NCBI RefSeq assembly: GCF_000524475.1
Contig: NZ_BAVQ01000083.1
Location: 173,838-237,837 of the forward strand
DNA from: Tomitella biformata AHU 1821
GTDB lineage: Bacteria > Actinomycetota > Actinomycetes > Mycobacteriales > Mycobacteriaceae
Length of the DNA stretch: 64,000 nt
Direction of reading: 5' to 3'
The translations under genes were made by a program, and so were the position numbers. Positions 18,422 to 27,903 of the stretch are shown here, in pieces; position 1 is the first letter of the stretch, and the number at the start of each line of letters is the position of its first letter. Below the pieces are notes generated by a model. The model was not told the DNA's origin and did not search any database. It saw only the letters and a list, made by a program, of their open reading frames with translations.

Positions 18422-20230
18422 ATGAACTCTCACCGCCTCACCCGCCTCGGCCTGACCCTGCTCGTCGCCATCCTGGGCCTGAGCCTGGTCTCCTGTGGCA
18501 GCCGGCCCGACGTGGCGCAAACGGCTGCCCAAGACTTTATCGACCACTTCGCCAATCAGGACCTTGATGCCGCCGCGGCCGCCACGGATGCCCCGAACAC
18601 TGCGCGCACGGTGCTCGCGGACGCCTGGGGCGGGCTGCAGGCGGAGTCGCTGACGGCGAAGCTGGGCGCCATGAGCGTAGTGGGGGACACCGCGACCGTC
18701 GAGTACACCTATGAGTGGCGGTTGCCGAAGGAGCGCGTCTGGTCATACTCCGGGGAGCTGGGGCTAATCCGGCAGGGCGGGCAGTGGGAGGTGCGCTGGA
18801 ACTCCACGGCGGTGCACCCGCGGCTGGGGGCCGGCCAGACGATGGCTCTGCGCACCAGCGCGCCGCCACGAGCCCCGGTGATCGGCCACGACGGGGCCCC
18901 GCTCATGGTGCCTGGCATCAGCGTGCAGGTCCTGCTCAACGCGAAGGAGGCCGGGAATCTGCGCAACACCGTGGACACGCTCACCCGGACCTTGCAGGGC
19001 TTCGATCCCAGCATCACTCCGCAGACCCTGGCGGAACGGGCGACCAGCACCACAGGCTTTTACGCGATCACCCGGATCACCGCGGCGCAGGCCGAGCAGG
19101 TGCGCGGGCAGCTAGAGCTCCTGCCGGGCGTGCGCCTGGTCGAGCAGCCTGACCTGATCGTCACCGATCCGATGCTGGACAACGACATTGTGCGCAACGT
19201 CAAGGACATCGTCCTGGGCGACATCGACGGGGCCGCCGGTTGGCGGGTGGTGACTGTGAACCAGGACGGGGTCGACGTGGACCTGCTGACGGAGACTGCC
19301 GCCAAGCCCGCCCCGGCGGTCTCGGTGAGCCTGGACAAGCTGATCCAGACCTCCGCGCAGGCGGCGGTGCGGATCACCGACAAGCCGGCGATGCTCGTCG
19401 CCATCCAGCCCTCGACTGGCCAGATCCTGGCTGTCGCGCAGAACGAGGCCGCAGACCAGGAGGGCCCGATCGCGCTGACCGGCATGTACCCGCCCGGCTC
19501 GACTTTCAAGATCATCACTGCCGGCGCCGCCATCTCGGGCGGACTCGCGGGCCCAGGCTCCCCGCTGAGCTGCCCCGGGGAGATCGTCATCCGCGACCGC
19601 ACCGTCCCGAACTACGCGGGCTTTGCCCTCGGCGGTGTTTCCATGGCCACCGCGTTCGCCGCATCGTGCAACACCACCTTCGCCGAGCTCGCCAGCCGGA
19701 TGGAGGCGGACGCGCTGCCGACGGCCGCCGCCCAGTTCGGCATCGGCGTCGACTACGACGTGCGGGGCCTGCGCACCATGACCGGCTCCGTGCAGGCGGC
19801 GGAGGACATCGTCCAGCGCGCGGAGGACGGCTTCGGGCAGGGCCGCGACTTGGCCTCGCCGTTTGGCATGGCGCTCACCGCGGCGACGGTGGCCAACGGG
19901 CGCACCCCGGTCCCACAGTTGATTAGTGGGCATGAGACCACTGTGACTGGTGATCCAGGCGTCATCACGCCGGAGATGGTCGACGGGCTGCGGGAGATGA
20001 TGCGGCAGGTGGTCACCAGCGGCACCGGCACCCGGATCGCGGACCAGGGCGCGGTGTTCGGCAAGACCGGCGAGGCGGAGTTCGACGGCGGCTCGCACGC
20101 GTGGTTCGCGGGCTACCGCGGCGACATCGCGTTCGCCGCCTTGATCGTGGATGGCGGCAGCTCGGACAACGCCGTCGCCGTCAGCCGCGAGATGCTGATC
20201 GGGCTGCCCGACGGGTATATGGCCGACTAG
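18422..20230 (+). CDS. Class B penicillin-binding lipoprotein (MecA_N domain type)
   Basis: A 602-residue exported lipoprotein resembling Rv2864c, a peptidoglycan D,D-transpeptidase homologue. The signal peptide ends in a lipobox (SLVSC). An NTF2-like MecA_N domain and a dimerisation domain precede the transpeptidase domain, in which S360-T-F-K363, the S415-C-N triad and the KTG at 548-550 are all present, so it should bind beta-lactams. TATCAT lies 8 bases before the ATG, suggesting a leaderless or nearly leaderless mRNA. The stop overlaps the converging lipoprotein gene by 4 bp. Confidence 0.9.
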   Translation: MNSHRLTRLGLTLLVAILGLSLVSCGSRPDVAQTAAQDFIDHFANQDLDAAAAATDAPNTARTVLADAWGGLQAESLTAKLGAMSVVGDTATVEYTYEWRLPKERVWSYSGELGLIRQGGQWEVRWNSTAVHPRLGAGQTMALRTSAPPRAPVIGHDGAPLMVPGISVQVLLNAKEAGNLRNTVDTLTRTLQGFDPSITPQTLAERATSTTGFYAITRITAAQAEQVRGQLELLPGVRLVEQPDLIVTDPMLDNDIVRNVKDIVLGDIDGAAGWRVVTVNQDGVDVDLLTETAAKPAPAVSVSLDKLIQTSAQAAVRITDKPAMLVAIQPSTGQILAVAQNEAADQEGPIALTGMYPPGSTFKIITAGAAISGGLAGPGSPLSCPGEIVIRDRTVPNYAGFALGGVSMATAFAASCNTTFAELASRMEADALPTAAAQFGIGVDYDVRGLRTMTGSVQAAEDIVQRAEDGFGQGRDLASPFGMALTAATVANGRTPVPQLISGHETTVTGDPGVITPEMVDGLREMMRQVVTSGTGTRIADQGAVFGKTGEAEFDGGSHAWFAGYRGDIAFAALIVDGGSSDNAVAVSREMLIGLPDGYMAD

Positions 20231-21468
20231 GGGCGGGTGGGCGGCGCGGCGTCGGGCGCCATGATCGCGCCGATCTCGCGGAAGATGGCGTCGGCGCTGT
20301 TGGCATACGCGCCGTCGGCGCCGAATGCCCCGGGCTCGAAGGTCACCGCGACGGAGATGGCCACCTTCTGTTCGGGGAGGTACGCCATGAGCGACGCGTA
20401 CCCGCTGAACAGCGGGTTCTGCAGGACCCAATCGCCGGAGGTGACCAGACCGATGCCGTAGCTGTAGAACTCCGACATGGGGCCGCACGAGCAGCCCTCC
20501 TGGACGTGGCCGAAGCCGCGCAGGTCGGTGGAGATCATCGCCTCATATGACTCCGGCGAGAGGAGCTCGCCGGTGCCGATGGCGATGGCGGATCTGTCGA
20601 AGTCGTCGATAGTCGAGGTCTGGACCGCGCCCTGGGTGATGGACCAAGACGGATTCCAAAACGTGGACTCCTCGGTGAATGGCGCATCCGGCGCGATGCC
20701 GAGGTCGGCGCGGCGCTCGGAGCTGAAGGAGTGCAGCACGGGCTCGGGGATTGCGGCCGTCTGGCTGGCGACGGTGTGGTCGAGCCCGAGCGGGTCGAGA
20801 ACCTCGGCCTGCATGACCTCCGCCATGGGCCGCCCGGTGATCTTCTCGATAACCAGGCCGAGGATGAGGTAGTTGGTGTGCGCGTATCCCCAATTGGAGC
20901 CGGGCTCGAACGAGAGCGGCTTGTCGATGACATAGGCGAGAATCTCGTCGACGGTCCACAGCCGGAACGGGTCGGCGGAGTTCGCGGCGACGAAGGCCGG
21001 GTCGGTGACGTGGTCCGGGTAGCCCGAGGTCATCCGCGCGAGCTGGCCCACGGTGACCTCGCCCGCATGGTTGAGCTCGGGCAGGTACGTCGACACCTTG
21101 TCGTCGAGGCTGACCTTTCCTGCGTCGACCAGCGTCAGCAGCAGCGTCGCCACATAGGAGATGGCGACGGCCCCGTTGCGGAAGCTCATCTCGGGCGTGG
21201 CCGGCACGCCCGTCATGGAGTCGCCCCGGGCCTCGCGCACCACCTCCTCGCCGTCGACGGACACCTTGACGATCACCGAGCGCAGGTGCCGGGCCGCCAT
21301 CTCCGACTCCACCAGCGTCATGATCTCGGCGGCTTGGGCGGGGTCGGCCGCGGCCGCGGCCTCCGATGGTGTGGCCCCGCTCGTCGTGTTGCTTGTCGAG
21401 GAGCAGGCGGCGCCCGCTGCCAACAGTGCGAATGTCAATGCGATGGCCAAGCTGCGATTTGCGCTCAT
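20227..21468 (-). CDS. Beta-lactamase/serine-hydrolase-fold lipoprotein lacking catalytic residues
   Basis: A 413-residue lipoprotein (lipobox LAAGAAC, Cys22) with the class C beta-lactamase-like serine hydrolase fold: RNGAVAISYVATLLLTLVDA, DDKVSTYLPEL, LARMTSGYPDH and SNWGYAHTNYLILGLVIEK are typical. At the place of the catalytic SxxK motif it has A100-V-A-I103, and the second motif YxN reads YAH. It therefore probably binds rather than hydrolyses its ligand. It converges on the penicillin-binding lipoprotein gene. An in-frame start at 21489 is less likely because it precedes the signal peptide. Confidence 0.8.
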   Translation of the reverse strand: MSANRSLAIALTFALLAAGAACSSTSNTTSGATPSEAAAAADPAQAAEIMTLVESEMAARHLRSVIVKVSVDGEEVVREARGDSMTGVPATPEMSFRNGAVAISYVATLLLTLVDAGKVSLDDKVSTYLPELNHAGEVTVGQLARMTSGYPDHVTDPAFVAANSADPFRLWTVDEILAYVIDKPLSFEPGSNWGYAHTNYLILGLVIEKITGRPMAEVMQAEVLDPLGLDHTVASQTAAIPEPVLHSFSSERRADLGIAPDAPFTEESTFWNPSWSITQGAVQTSTIDDFDRSAIAIGTGELLSPESYEAMISTDLRGFGHVQEGCSCGPMSEFYSYGIGLVTSGDWVLQNPLFSGYASLMAYLPEQKVAISVAVTFEPGAFGADGAYANSADAIFREIGAIMAPDAAPPTRP

Positions 21469-21506
21469 GGGCTGAAGTGTGACTGACATCGCCGTGGGCT
21501 TTGTGG

Positions 21507-22628
21507 CTATTCGGTCAAAGCTCCACTGCTGGCGACCGCGGTGGAGAACGTGGGGGCGCCCAGCCCCGCCCGTCGGAACGCCTCAGCCACCTCGGCGCGC
21601 ACCACCGCCGCCGCGCCGGGCTCGACCAGCGCGATAGCGGAGCCGCCGAAGCCTCCGCCCGTCATTCGAGCGCCGTAGGCCCCGGCCGCCCGCGCAGCGT
21701 CGACGGCGACGTCCAGCTCGCGGCAGGACACTTCGAAATCATCGCGCAGTGAGTCGTGCGAGGCATTGAGCAACGCACCCAGTCGGGGGAGAGCGGGGGC
21801 GGGCCCCCGCAATTCGGCGGCGAACTCCAGCACCCGCGCGTTCTCACTGGCCACGTGGCGTGCGCGTGCGGCGAGGACCGGATCAGCCGGCACGGTCGTG
21901 AGCTCACGCAGGGTGGCGACACCCGCCAGCTCCGCGGCGCGGGCGCACTCGGCGCGCCGGCGCGCGTACTCGCCGTCGGCCAGTGCGTGCTCCGCGCGGG
22001 TGTCGATCACGAGCAGCTCGGCGGTGAACGGGATCTGCTCGAGCGAGCCGTCCGCGAAGTCGATCAGCAGCGCGTGGCCAGCCTGTGCGCGCAGGGACAC
22101 GGTTTGGTCCATCGCCCCGGTAGGTGCGCCGACGAAGTCGTTCTCCGCGCGCACGCAGGCGGGGATCAACACGTCGGTCGGCGCGTGGCCCGCCAGACCC
22201 ACGGCCATCGCGCACTCGAGGGCGGCCGAGGAGCTTAGGCCCGCGCCGACCGGGACACATGAGTCGAGGGCCAGATCGAATCCGGCGGAGAGCAGGCCGG
22301 CCTCGCGCAGCGACCACGCCACGCCGAGCACGTAGCCGGCCCAGCCGAACGTGGACGGCGGGGCCAGCTCGGCGAGCATGGCCTCAATGGGCTCGCCAGG
22401 GCGCTGGGCGGAGACCACGCGGATGCGGCCGTCCTCACGACGGCGCAGTGCCGCGAAGGTCCGGTGGGGCAGCGCGATCGGCAGCGCCAGCCCGGAGTTG
22501 TAGTCGGTGTGCTCCCCGATGAGGTTGACCCGCCCGGGGGCAGACCAGACTCCCTCGGGGGCGCCGCCGAGCTCTCGGGCGAATACCTCGCGGGCGCGCC
22601 GCGCGCCCTCCGCCTCCGACCAGGTCAC
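21507..22628 (-). CDS. galK: Galactokinase
   Basis: GHMP kinase phosphorylating galactose at C1 (Leloir pathway). The 373 residues include the substrate signature [19 protein letters not shown], the ATP loop [15 protein letters not shown] and the C-terminal [16 protein letters not shown]. The GTG start at 22628 overlaps the galT stop (GTGA), so galT and galK are translationally coupled. No epimerase gene (galE) is present in the window. Confidence 0.95.
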   Translation of the reverse strand: MTWSEAEGARRAREVFARELGGAPEGVWSAPGRVNLIGEHTDYNSGLALPIALPHRTFAALRRREDGRIRVVSAQRPGEPIEAMLAELAPPSTFGWAGYVLGVAWSLREAGLLSAGFDLALDSCVPVGAGLSSSAALECAMAVGLAGHAPTDVLIPACVRAENDFVGAPTGAMDQTVSLRAQAGHALLIDFADGSLEQIPFTAELLVIDTRAEHALADGEYARRRAECARAAELAGVATLRELTTVPADPVLAARARHVASENARVLEFAAELRGPAPALPRLGALLNASHDSLRDDFEVSCRELDVAVDAARAAGAYGARMTGGGFGGSAIALVEPGAAAVVRAEVAEAFRRAGLGAPTFSTAVASSGALTE

Positions 22629-23755
22629 GGCGCGAGCTCCCGGAGCCGATCCGCGATGGCCTCGGGCGTGGTGTCCGTGATCCACACGCCCATCGCCGAC
22701 TCCGAACCGGCCAGATACTTGATCTTGTCAGCCGCGCGGCGCACGGAGAACAGCCGCAGATGCAGTCGGAACTCGTCACGGCCGACGTGGACCGGGGCCT
22801 GGTGCCAGGCGGACACGTACGGCAGCGGCAGCGGCGCCCCATCCGCGCCGGTGAAGAAGCGGTCCAGCCGGCGCAGCAGCCCGGGATAGAACTCAGCCAG
22901 CTCGGCGCGCTCGGAATCGGTGAGCGCGCACAGGTCCGGCACGTGGCGGCGCGGGGCGATCTCGAGCTCGACTGGCCAGCGTGCGGCGGCTGGCACATAG
23001 GCCACCCAGTGCTCGCCCTCGGCGACGATCCGGCGGCCCGAGCGCAGCTCCGCGGCGAGCAGGTCGTCGAGGAGATTGCGGCCCGTCGTCGCCCGGTGTC
23101 GACGGGATTGCTCCAGCACCGCGACCGTGTCCGGCGGCAGGAACGGGTACGCGTAGATCTGCCCGTGCGGGTGGGGCAACGTGACGCCGACCTCCGCGCC
23201 CCGGTTCTCGAAGCAGAACACCTGCGCAACACCAGCCAACCGCGCGAGCTCTCTCGTACGGTCCGCCCAGGCCTCGATCACGGTGCGCATGCGCGACGGG
23301 CCCAGATCGCCCAGGGAGGCGGCGGGGTCGGGGGAGAAACACAACACCTCGCAGCGCCCGGCGGCCGGACGGCGCGGCCACAACGGTTCCCCGTCGAGCA
23401 CGGTCTCGTCGCCGGGCAGACCGGCGAAGGACGGGAAGCGGTTCTCGAAGACGACCACGTCATAGTCGTCGGCGGGGATCTCGGTGGACCGACCGGCGCG
23501 CGTCGGCGCCAGGGGATTGTCGCCGTCGCCCGGCAGGTGCGGACGGCCGGACCGGTGCGCGGCCAGCGCCACCCACTGCCCGACGCGCGCGTCCCAGCGC
23601 AGCTCACCGCCATGCTCGACGGCCGTCAGCCCGCGCAGGTCGGCGGCTTCGCGGCGCGGGGGCGTGGCGGAATCGTCGAAGTAGATCAGCTCGCGGCCGT
23701 CGGACAGGGTTGTGGTGGTGCGGCGGAACAGGTGCTGGTTAGTGGTGCTCACCAC
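22625..23755 (-). CDS. galT: Galactose-1-phosphate uridylyltransferase
   Basis: Transfers UMP from UDP-glucose to galactose-1-phosphate. The 376 residues show the HIT-like active site [20 protein letters not shown], with the nucleophilic His in HPHGQ, and a second C-terminal domain with [19 protein letters not shown]. The first Met codon is followed at once by another GTG at 23752. The start lies 54 bases from that of map on the opposite strand. Confidence 0.94.
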   Translation of the reverse strand: MVSTTNQHLFRRTTTTLSDGRELIYFDDSATPPRREAADLRGLTAVEHGGELRWDARVGQWVALAAHRSGRPHLPGDGDNPLAPTRAGRSTEIPADDYDVVVFENRFPSFAGLPGDETVLDGEPLWPRRPAAGRCEVLCFSPDPAASLGDLGPSRMRTVIEAWADRTRELARLAGVAQVFCFENRGAEVGVTLPHPHGQIYAYPFLPPDTVAVLEQSRRHRATTGRNLLDDLLAAELRSGRRIVAEGEHWVAYVPAAARWPVELEIAPRRHVPDLCALTDSERAELAEFYPGLLRRLDRFFTGADGAPLPLPYVSAWHQAPVHVGRDEFRLHLRLFSVRRAADKIKYLAGSESAMGVWITDTTPEAIADRLRELAP

Positions 23756-23793
23756 GACATTGTGGCCCGCAGGACCCGAGCCGTCGGCGCCGG

Positions 23794-23799
23794 TACTAT
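23794..23799 (+). promoter_or_regulatory. -10 element of a leaderless map promoter
   Basis: TACTAT ends 10 bases before the ATG of map, which fits a TANNNT -10 box with transcription starting at or within a few bases of the start codon. No ribosome-binding site is visible. Confidence 0.45.
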
Positions 23800-23809
23800 T
23801 CTCGACGCC

Positions 23810-24667
23810 ATGGCCTCACGTGCACCTTTGACTCCCGGAGTCATCTCGCCCACCCGTACCGTCCCGTCCTCGATCGAGCGTCCAGAATATGCGTGGAAGC
23901 CGACGGTGCAGGAGGGCTCCGAGCCCTGGGTGCAGTCGGCGGAGACGATCGAGGCGATGCGGATCGCCAGCAAGATCGCGGCGCGCGCACTGCAGGAGGC
24001 TGGCAAGGCCGTTGCCCCCGGTGTCACCACAGACGAGCTGGACCGCATCGCGCACGAGTACATGTGCGACCACGGCGCGTACCCGTCGACGCTCGGCTAC
24101 AAAGGATTCCTCAAGTCCTGCTGCACCTCGCTCAACGAGGTCATCTGCCACGGCATCCCAGACTCGACCGTGATCCAGGATGGGGACATCGTCAACATCG
24201 ACGTCACCGCCTACATCCACGGCGTGCACGGCGACACCAACGCCACCTTCCTCGCCGGCGACGTCTCGGAGGAGCACCGACTCCTGGTCGAGCGCACCCA
24301 CGAGGCGACGATGCGCGCGATCAAGGCCGTCAAGCCGGGCCGCGAGCTCAACATCGTGGGCCGCGTCATCGAGGCCTACGCCAACCGCTTCGGCTACGGC
24401 GTCGTGCGTGACTTCACCGGCCACGGCATCGGTGAGACCTTCCACAACGGCCTGGTTGTGCTGCACTACGACGAGCCGAACGTGGACACGGTCCTCGAGC
24501 CCGGCATGGTCTTCACCATCGAGCCGATGATCAACATGGGCGGCATCGAGTGGGACATGTGGGACGACGACTGGACGGTGCTGACCAAGGACCGCAAGTG
24601 GACCGCGCAGTTCGAGCACACCCTCGTCGTCACCGAGACCGGCACAGAGATCCTCACGCTGCCGTGA
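23810..24667 (+). CDS. map: Methionine aminopeptidase, type I with N-terminal extension
   Basis: Removes the initiator Met from nascent proteins. The 285 residues carry the N-terminal proline-rich extension (about 40 residues, [15 protein letters not shown]) known from actinobacterial MetAP1c, then the pita-bread domain: [10 protein letters not shown], the metal ligands in [19 protein letters not shown], the GHGIG histidine motif, EPMINMG and [12 protein letters not shown] much longer upstream frame overlaps galT on the other strand and is not coding. It may be translated from a leaderless mRNA. Confidence 0.95.
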   Translation: MASRAPLTPGVISPTRTVPSSIERPEYAWKPTVQEGSEPWVQSAETIEAMRIASKIAARALQEAGKAVAPGVTTDELDRIAHEYMCDHGAYPSTLGYKGFLKSCCTSLNEVICHGIPDSTVIQDGDIVNIDVTAYIHGVHGDTNATFLAGDVSEEHRLLVERTHEATMRAIKAVKPGRELNIVGRVIEAYANRFGYGVVRDFTGHGIGETFHNGLVVLHYDEPNVDTVLEPGMVFTIEPMINMGGIEWDMWDDDWTVLTKDRKWTAQFEHTLVVTETGTEILTLP

Positions 24668-24713
24668 TCCGTAACGCGCGCCTGCAGGCCATGTTCCAGT
24701 ACCGTAACTGCTC

Positions 24714-25289
24714 ATGAGCGAAGCAGAGGTCATGGCCGGCGGGCGTTCCCGCACCATGCGAGTGGACGGGCCCGAGGGTGCGCTGGCGGTACTGATGCTC
24801 ACGGGCGGCCCCGCGGACGCCGCGGGCTACGCGGACATCGCGACACGCCTGGCGAACTCGGGGCTGCGCTCCTACGTGCTCGAGGACGTTGCGGGGCTCG
24901 AGGCGGCCGATATCATCACGATCCTCGACGGCCTCGGCGCGCACTGGGCGCATCTCGCCGGCTCCGGTGCGGGGGCGGCGTTGGCCTGGCAGGTCGCGGC
25001 CCGCAACTTCGATCGGATCAGCAGTCTCGTGGTGGTCGACGAGGGCCATCCCGCCGCCGCGGACACCGAGGGCCTGGTGCTCGACGCGGGCTGCCCCGCC
25101 GTCGAGGTCGCCACGACACTGATCCTCACCGCGGACGACCACCGCACCCGCGCCTATGGGACCGGGCGGCACACGTACTCGGACTATCGGGTGGTGGAGT
25201 TGCCCGCTGGCACGCCGGGCGGCGTCGTCGACAGCGCGTTGGCGGCCTCGCTGGCGACGGAGATCATCCTGCGCAGCAACCCCTGGTAA
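24714..25289 (+). CDS. Alpha/beta-hydrolase-like protein without the serine nucleophile
   Basis: A 191-residue protein with an alpha/beta-hydrolase layout: AVLMLTGGPADAAGYADIA as the oxyanion strand, LAGSGAGAALAWQVA at the nucleophile elbow and the C-terminal LILTADDHRTR strand. The elbow normally reads GxSxG; aligned to LVGHSxGG the nucleophile position is Gly, so classical esterase activity is unlikely. TACCGT lies 8 bases upstream of the ATG, consistent with a leaderless start. It follows map and converges on mtr across a long palindrome. Confidence 0.65.
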   Translation: MSEAEVMAGGRSRTMRVDGPEGALAVLMLTGGPADAAGYADIATRLANSGLRSYVLEDVAGLEAADIITILDGLGAHWAHLAGSGAGAALAWQVAARNFDRISSLVVVDEGHPAAADTEGLVLDAGCPAVEVATTLILTADDHRTRAYGTGRHTYSDYRVVELPAGTPGGVVDSALAASLATEIILRSNPW

Positions 25290-25307
25290 CTCCGCCCCTA
25301 GTTGCCG

Positions 25308-25360
25308 AACGGGACGTTGGGGTCGGAATTCAAGTGGAATCCAGACCCCAACGTCCCGTT
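25308..25360. terminator. Bidirectional terminator palindrome
   Basis: AACGGGACGTTGGGGTC (25308-25324) is the perfect complement of 25344-25360. The loop itself contains GGAATTC and GGAATCC. It lies between the stops of two convergent genes (25289 and 25374). Confidence 0.8.
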
Positions 25361-25373
25361 TGGTGCGCGGGGT

Positions 25374-26774
25374 CTAGAGCTCCAGGCCCAGCAGCGCGTT
25401 CTCGACGACCTCGGTCAGCGCCGGGTGGATCCAGTACTGGCCCTTGGCCATATCTGTCGCGCTCAGGCCGAAGGACATGGCCTGGATGAGCGGCTGGATC
25501 AGGATGGAAGCCTGCGCGCCGAGGATGTGAGCCCCCAGGATCTGGCCGGTGTCCTGGTCCGCGATGATCTTGCAGATCCCCTCGGTGTCCTCCATGGCCC
25601 AGCCGTAGGCGACATCGCTGTAGTTCTGCACCTTCACTGTGATGCGCGGGTACTGGGCCCGGGCCTGCGCCTCGGTCAGTCCCACGGCGGCGATCTGCGG
25701 CTCGGTGAACACGGCAGCGGGGACGAAGCGGTGATCCGACGCGCGCAGTTCGGGGTCCGATCCGCCAGCCGCGCGCACCGCGATCAGGTTGTGCCCGACC
25801 ACTCGCGCCTCATGGTTTGCGACATGCTTGAGCTGATGGGCGGAGCTGACATCGCCGAGGGCGAAGACGCCGTCGGCGGTGGTGCGCTGGAACTCGTCGA
25901 CGACGATCAGGCCGTCCTCACGCACCTGGATGCCCGCGGCCTCGGCCCCGATCAGGTCCGAGTTGGGCGCGCGGCCGACGGCGACCAGCAGGGCGTCGCC
26001 CGCGACGACGGTCCCGTTCTCCAGCTCGATCTCCACTCCACCGTCGGAGCCCGATCGCACAGCCCGCACCCCGGAGTCGAGGTGGCAGTCCCACTTGGCC
26101 TTGGCCAGCTCGGTGAAGTGCGCGGACAGCTCGTCGTCGAGGTGGCGGAGCATCCGGCCGCTGCGGCCGATGACGCTGACGTCCGAGCCGAGCGAGGAGA
26201 AGACGTGGGCGAACTCGGAGGCGATGTAGCCGCTGCCGAGCACGATGAGGCGGTCCGGCAGCTCGGGAATCCGCATCACGTCGTCATTGGTGAAGTACGG
26301 CACGCCGGCGTCGCGCACCACATCCGGGACGATCGGCCGTGAGCCGGTGGCGATGACGACCTGGTCGGCGGTGATCGTCTGCGCGGGGCTGGCCTCGGTG
26401 GCGTGTGTGGTGATCGTCCTGGGCCCGGTGAACTCGGCGTGGCTGCGGAAGACCGTGATGTTCGCGCAATCCTGCTCGCGGTAGCGGCGGCCGCCGTCGG
26501 CGATGGGGTCGATGCGGCCGAACACGCGGCTGACCACGTCCTGCCAGCGCACCCCGTCGATGTGGGCGTCCACGCCGTAGCGATGCGCGCTCCGCACCGC
26601 GTTGGCCACGTCCGAGGCGTACACGAACATCTTGGTGGGGATGCAGCCCACGTTCAGGCAGGTGCCGCCGAAGACGCCCTCCTCGAACAGGGCGACCTTG
26701 AGACCGTCATAGCGCTCATCGAGGAAGGTGTTGCCGGATCCGGTACCGATGACGGCAACGTCGAAATGTGTCAC
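25374..26774 (-). CDS. mtr: Mycothione reductase
   Basis: FAD-dependent pyridine nucleotide-disulfide oxidoreductase that keeps mycothiol reduced; 466 residues, close to the 459 of the M. tuberculosis enzyme. It begins VTHFDVAVIGTGSGN (FAD site), with the redox-active disulfide in GGTCLNVGCIPTKMF, VLGSGYIASEFAHVF for NADPH, FALGDVSSAHQLKHVANHEA for FAD and the C-terminal active-site base in WIHPALTEVVENAL. The GTG at 26774 lies one base after the stop of the upstream alpha/beta hydrolase, so they form an operon. It shows that the organism makes mycothiol. Confidence 0.94.
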   Translation of the reverse strand: MTHFDVAVIGTGSGNTFLDERYDGLKVALFEEGVFGGTCLNVGCIPTKMFVYASDVANAVRSAHRYGVDAHIDGVRWQDVVSRVFGRIDPIADGGRRYREQDCANITVFRSHAEFTGPRTITTHATEASPAQTITADQVVIATGSRPIVPDVVRDAGVPYFTNDDVMRIPELPDRLIVLGSGYIASEFAHVFSSLGSDVSVIGRSGRMLRHLDDELSAHFTELAKAKWDCHLDSGVRAVRSGSDGGVEIELENGTVVAGDALLVAVGRAPNSDLIGAEAAGIQVREDGLIVVDEFQRTTADGVFALGDVSSAHQLKHVANHEARVVGHNLIAVRAAGGSDPELRASDHRFVPAAVFTEPQIAAVGLTEAQARAQYPRITVKVQNYSDVAYGWAMEDTEGICKIIADQDTGQILGAHILGAQASILIQPLIQAMSFGLSATDMAKGQYWIHPALTEVVENALLGLEL

Positions 26775-26775
26775 T

Positions 26776-27792
26776 TTAGGACTCCTGCAGAGTGGGGTTG
26801 GAGTTGCGGCGCTCGAGATCGGCGAGCCAGGTGTCGACCTCGCTGAAGGCTGCGGCGCGCGCGGCGGGGGCGGAGAGGAAGACGTCGTGGAGGGCGCCAT
26901 CGATGGGGACGGTGGTGTTGCGGTCGCCCAGGCAGCCGGACCAGCGGGCGATCTGGCGCACGTCGAGCACGGTGTCCGCGGAGCTCGAGTCGGGGCCGAA
27001 CTTCCGGGAGTAGTGGGTGCGGGCCGAACGCAGCACCAGCGACGGCACCCCGATGTCGAGGCCGCGGTGCAGTTCGGCCTGGCCCTGGCGGACGGCGCTG
27101 AGCCAACCGGCCAGCACGGGGAATCCGCTGAGCGGCTTCCAGTCCAGGTTGTAGTCCCACTCGCCCCCGGCGCCGGCGTACAGGCTGTCGCCATAGGCGG
27201 AGGACAGCTCCGTGGGCAGCGCGGTCCGGGGCCGGACCTTGCCGACGGTGTTGATCGCGACGGTGCCCACCGACCGCAGGAAGGCCGGCCCCTGCAGATC
27301 TAGCCAGGGGCTGTTCAGGACCAGTCCGGTGATGCCAAGGGTGCGGGGGGCCCGGCCAGCGCGGCGGAGCCGGTCCAGCCACAGGGGCAAGATCAGCCCA
27401 CCGGTGGAGTGGGCCATCAGCAGCGTCTCTGCGGGGCCGATCAACTTCATCGCAGCCTCGAGCTCGCGGTCATAAAGCGCCAGGTCGGAAATGTAGTGCG
27501 GGGTCTGCCCGGGATGAAGTGACCGACCACACTTGCGTAAGTCCAGCGCGTAGAAGTCGATGCCGTGCTCGACGAAATGCGCGGCGAGGTGCCGTTGGAA
27601 GAAGTAGTCGGTGAAGCCGTGCACATACAACACCGCGCGGCGGGGTTCGGCAGGGGATTCACCCTGGTCAGCGAGCTGTCGGACGAGAGTCGCGGACACT
27701 TCCGACTCGCCGTCGGGGTCGGGCCCCAGCGGGATTGAGCGCGCCTCGAATGGGGCTCCGAGCAGATCGGGGGACCACTGCGAACAAGTCAT
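26776..27792 (-). CDS. Alpha/beta hydrolase (Rv2854-like, lysophospholipase/monoacylglycerol-lipase type)
   Basis: A 338-residue hydrolase. AVLYVHGFTDYFFQRHLA contains the HG oxyanion motif, LLMAHSTGGLILPLW the serine elbow (A-H-S-T-G), and the region around DGALHDVFLS the C-terminal histidine. The active site is thus intact, unlike two other hydrolase-fold proteins in the window. TAACCT lies exactly 6 bases upstream of the ATG, a good -10 box for a leaderless mRNA. It is co-transcribed with mtr, as in M. tuberculosis. Substrate unknown; lipids are likely from the family. Confidence 0.85.
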   Translation of the reverse strand: MTCSQWSPDLLGAPFEARSIPLGPDPDGESEVSATLVRQLADQGESPAEPRRAVLYVHGFTDYFFQRHLAAHFVEHGIDFYALDLRKCGRSLHPGQTPHYISDLALYDRELEAAMKLIGPAETLLMAHSTGGLILPLWLDRLRRAGRAPRTLGITGLVLNSPWLDLQGPAFLRSVGTVAINTVGKVRPRTALPTELSSAYGDSLYAGAGGEWDYNLDWKPLSGFPVLAGWLSAVRQGQAELHRGLDIGVPSLVLRSARTHYSRKFGPDSSSADTVLDVRQIARWSGCLGDRNTTVPIDGALHDVFLSAPAARAAAFSEVDTWLADLERRNSNPTLQES

Positions 27793-27903
27793 GGCGCCAG
27801 GTTATCTGGGTCGACGGGGACCGGACACGGCAAGGAGGCTCAATCCGATGCGGGCACGTGCGCGACTGACGAGTAACGTGATGCGCGTTATCTATGTGTC
27901 CAG

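Noticed and set aside
22760..23809. Upstream extension of the map frame through galT
   Set aside because: It is antisense to galT, which has intact motifs; the MetAP1c-type N-terminus begins at 23810.
26776..27194. Apparent fusion of mtr with an upstream 140-codon region in the same frame
   Set aside because: This region is a shadow of the alpha/beta-hydrolase gene; mtr has its own GTG one base after the hydrolase stop.
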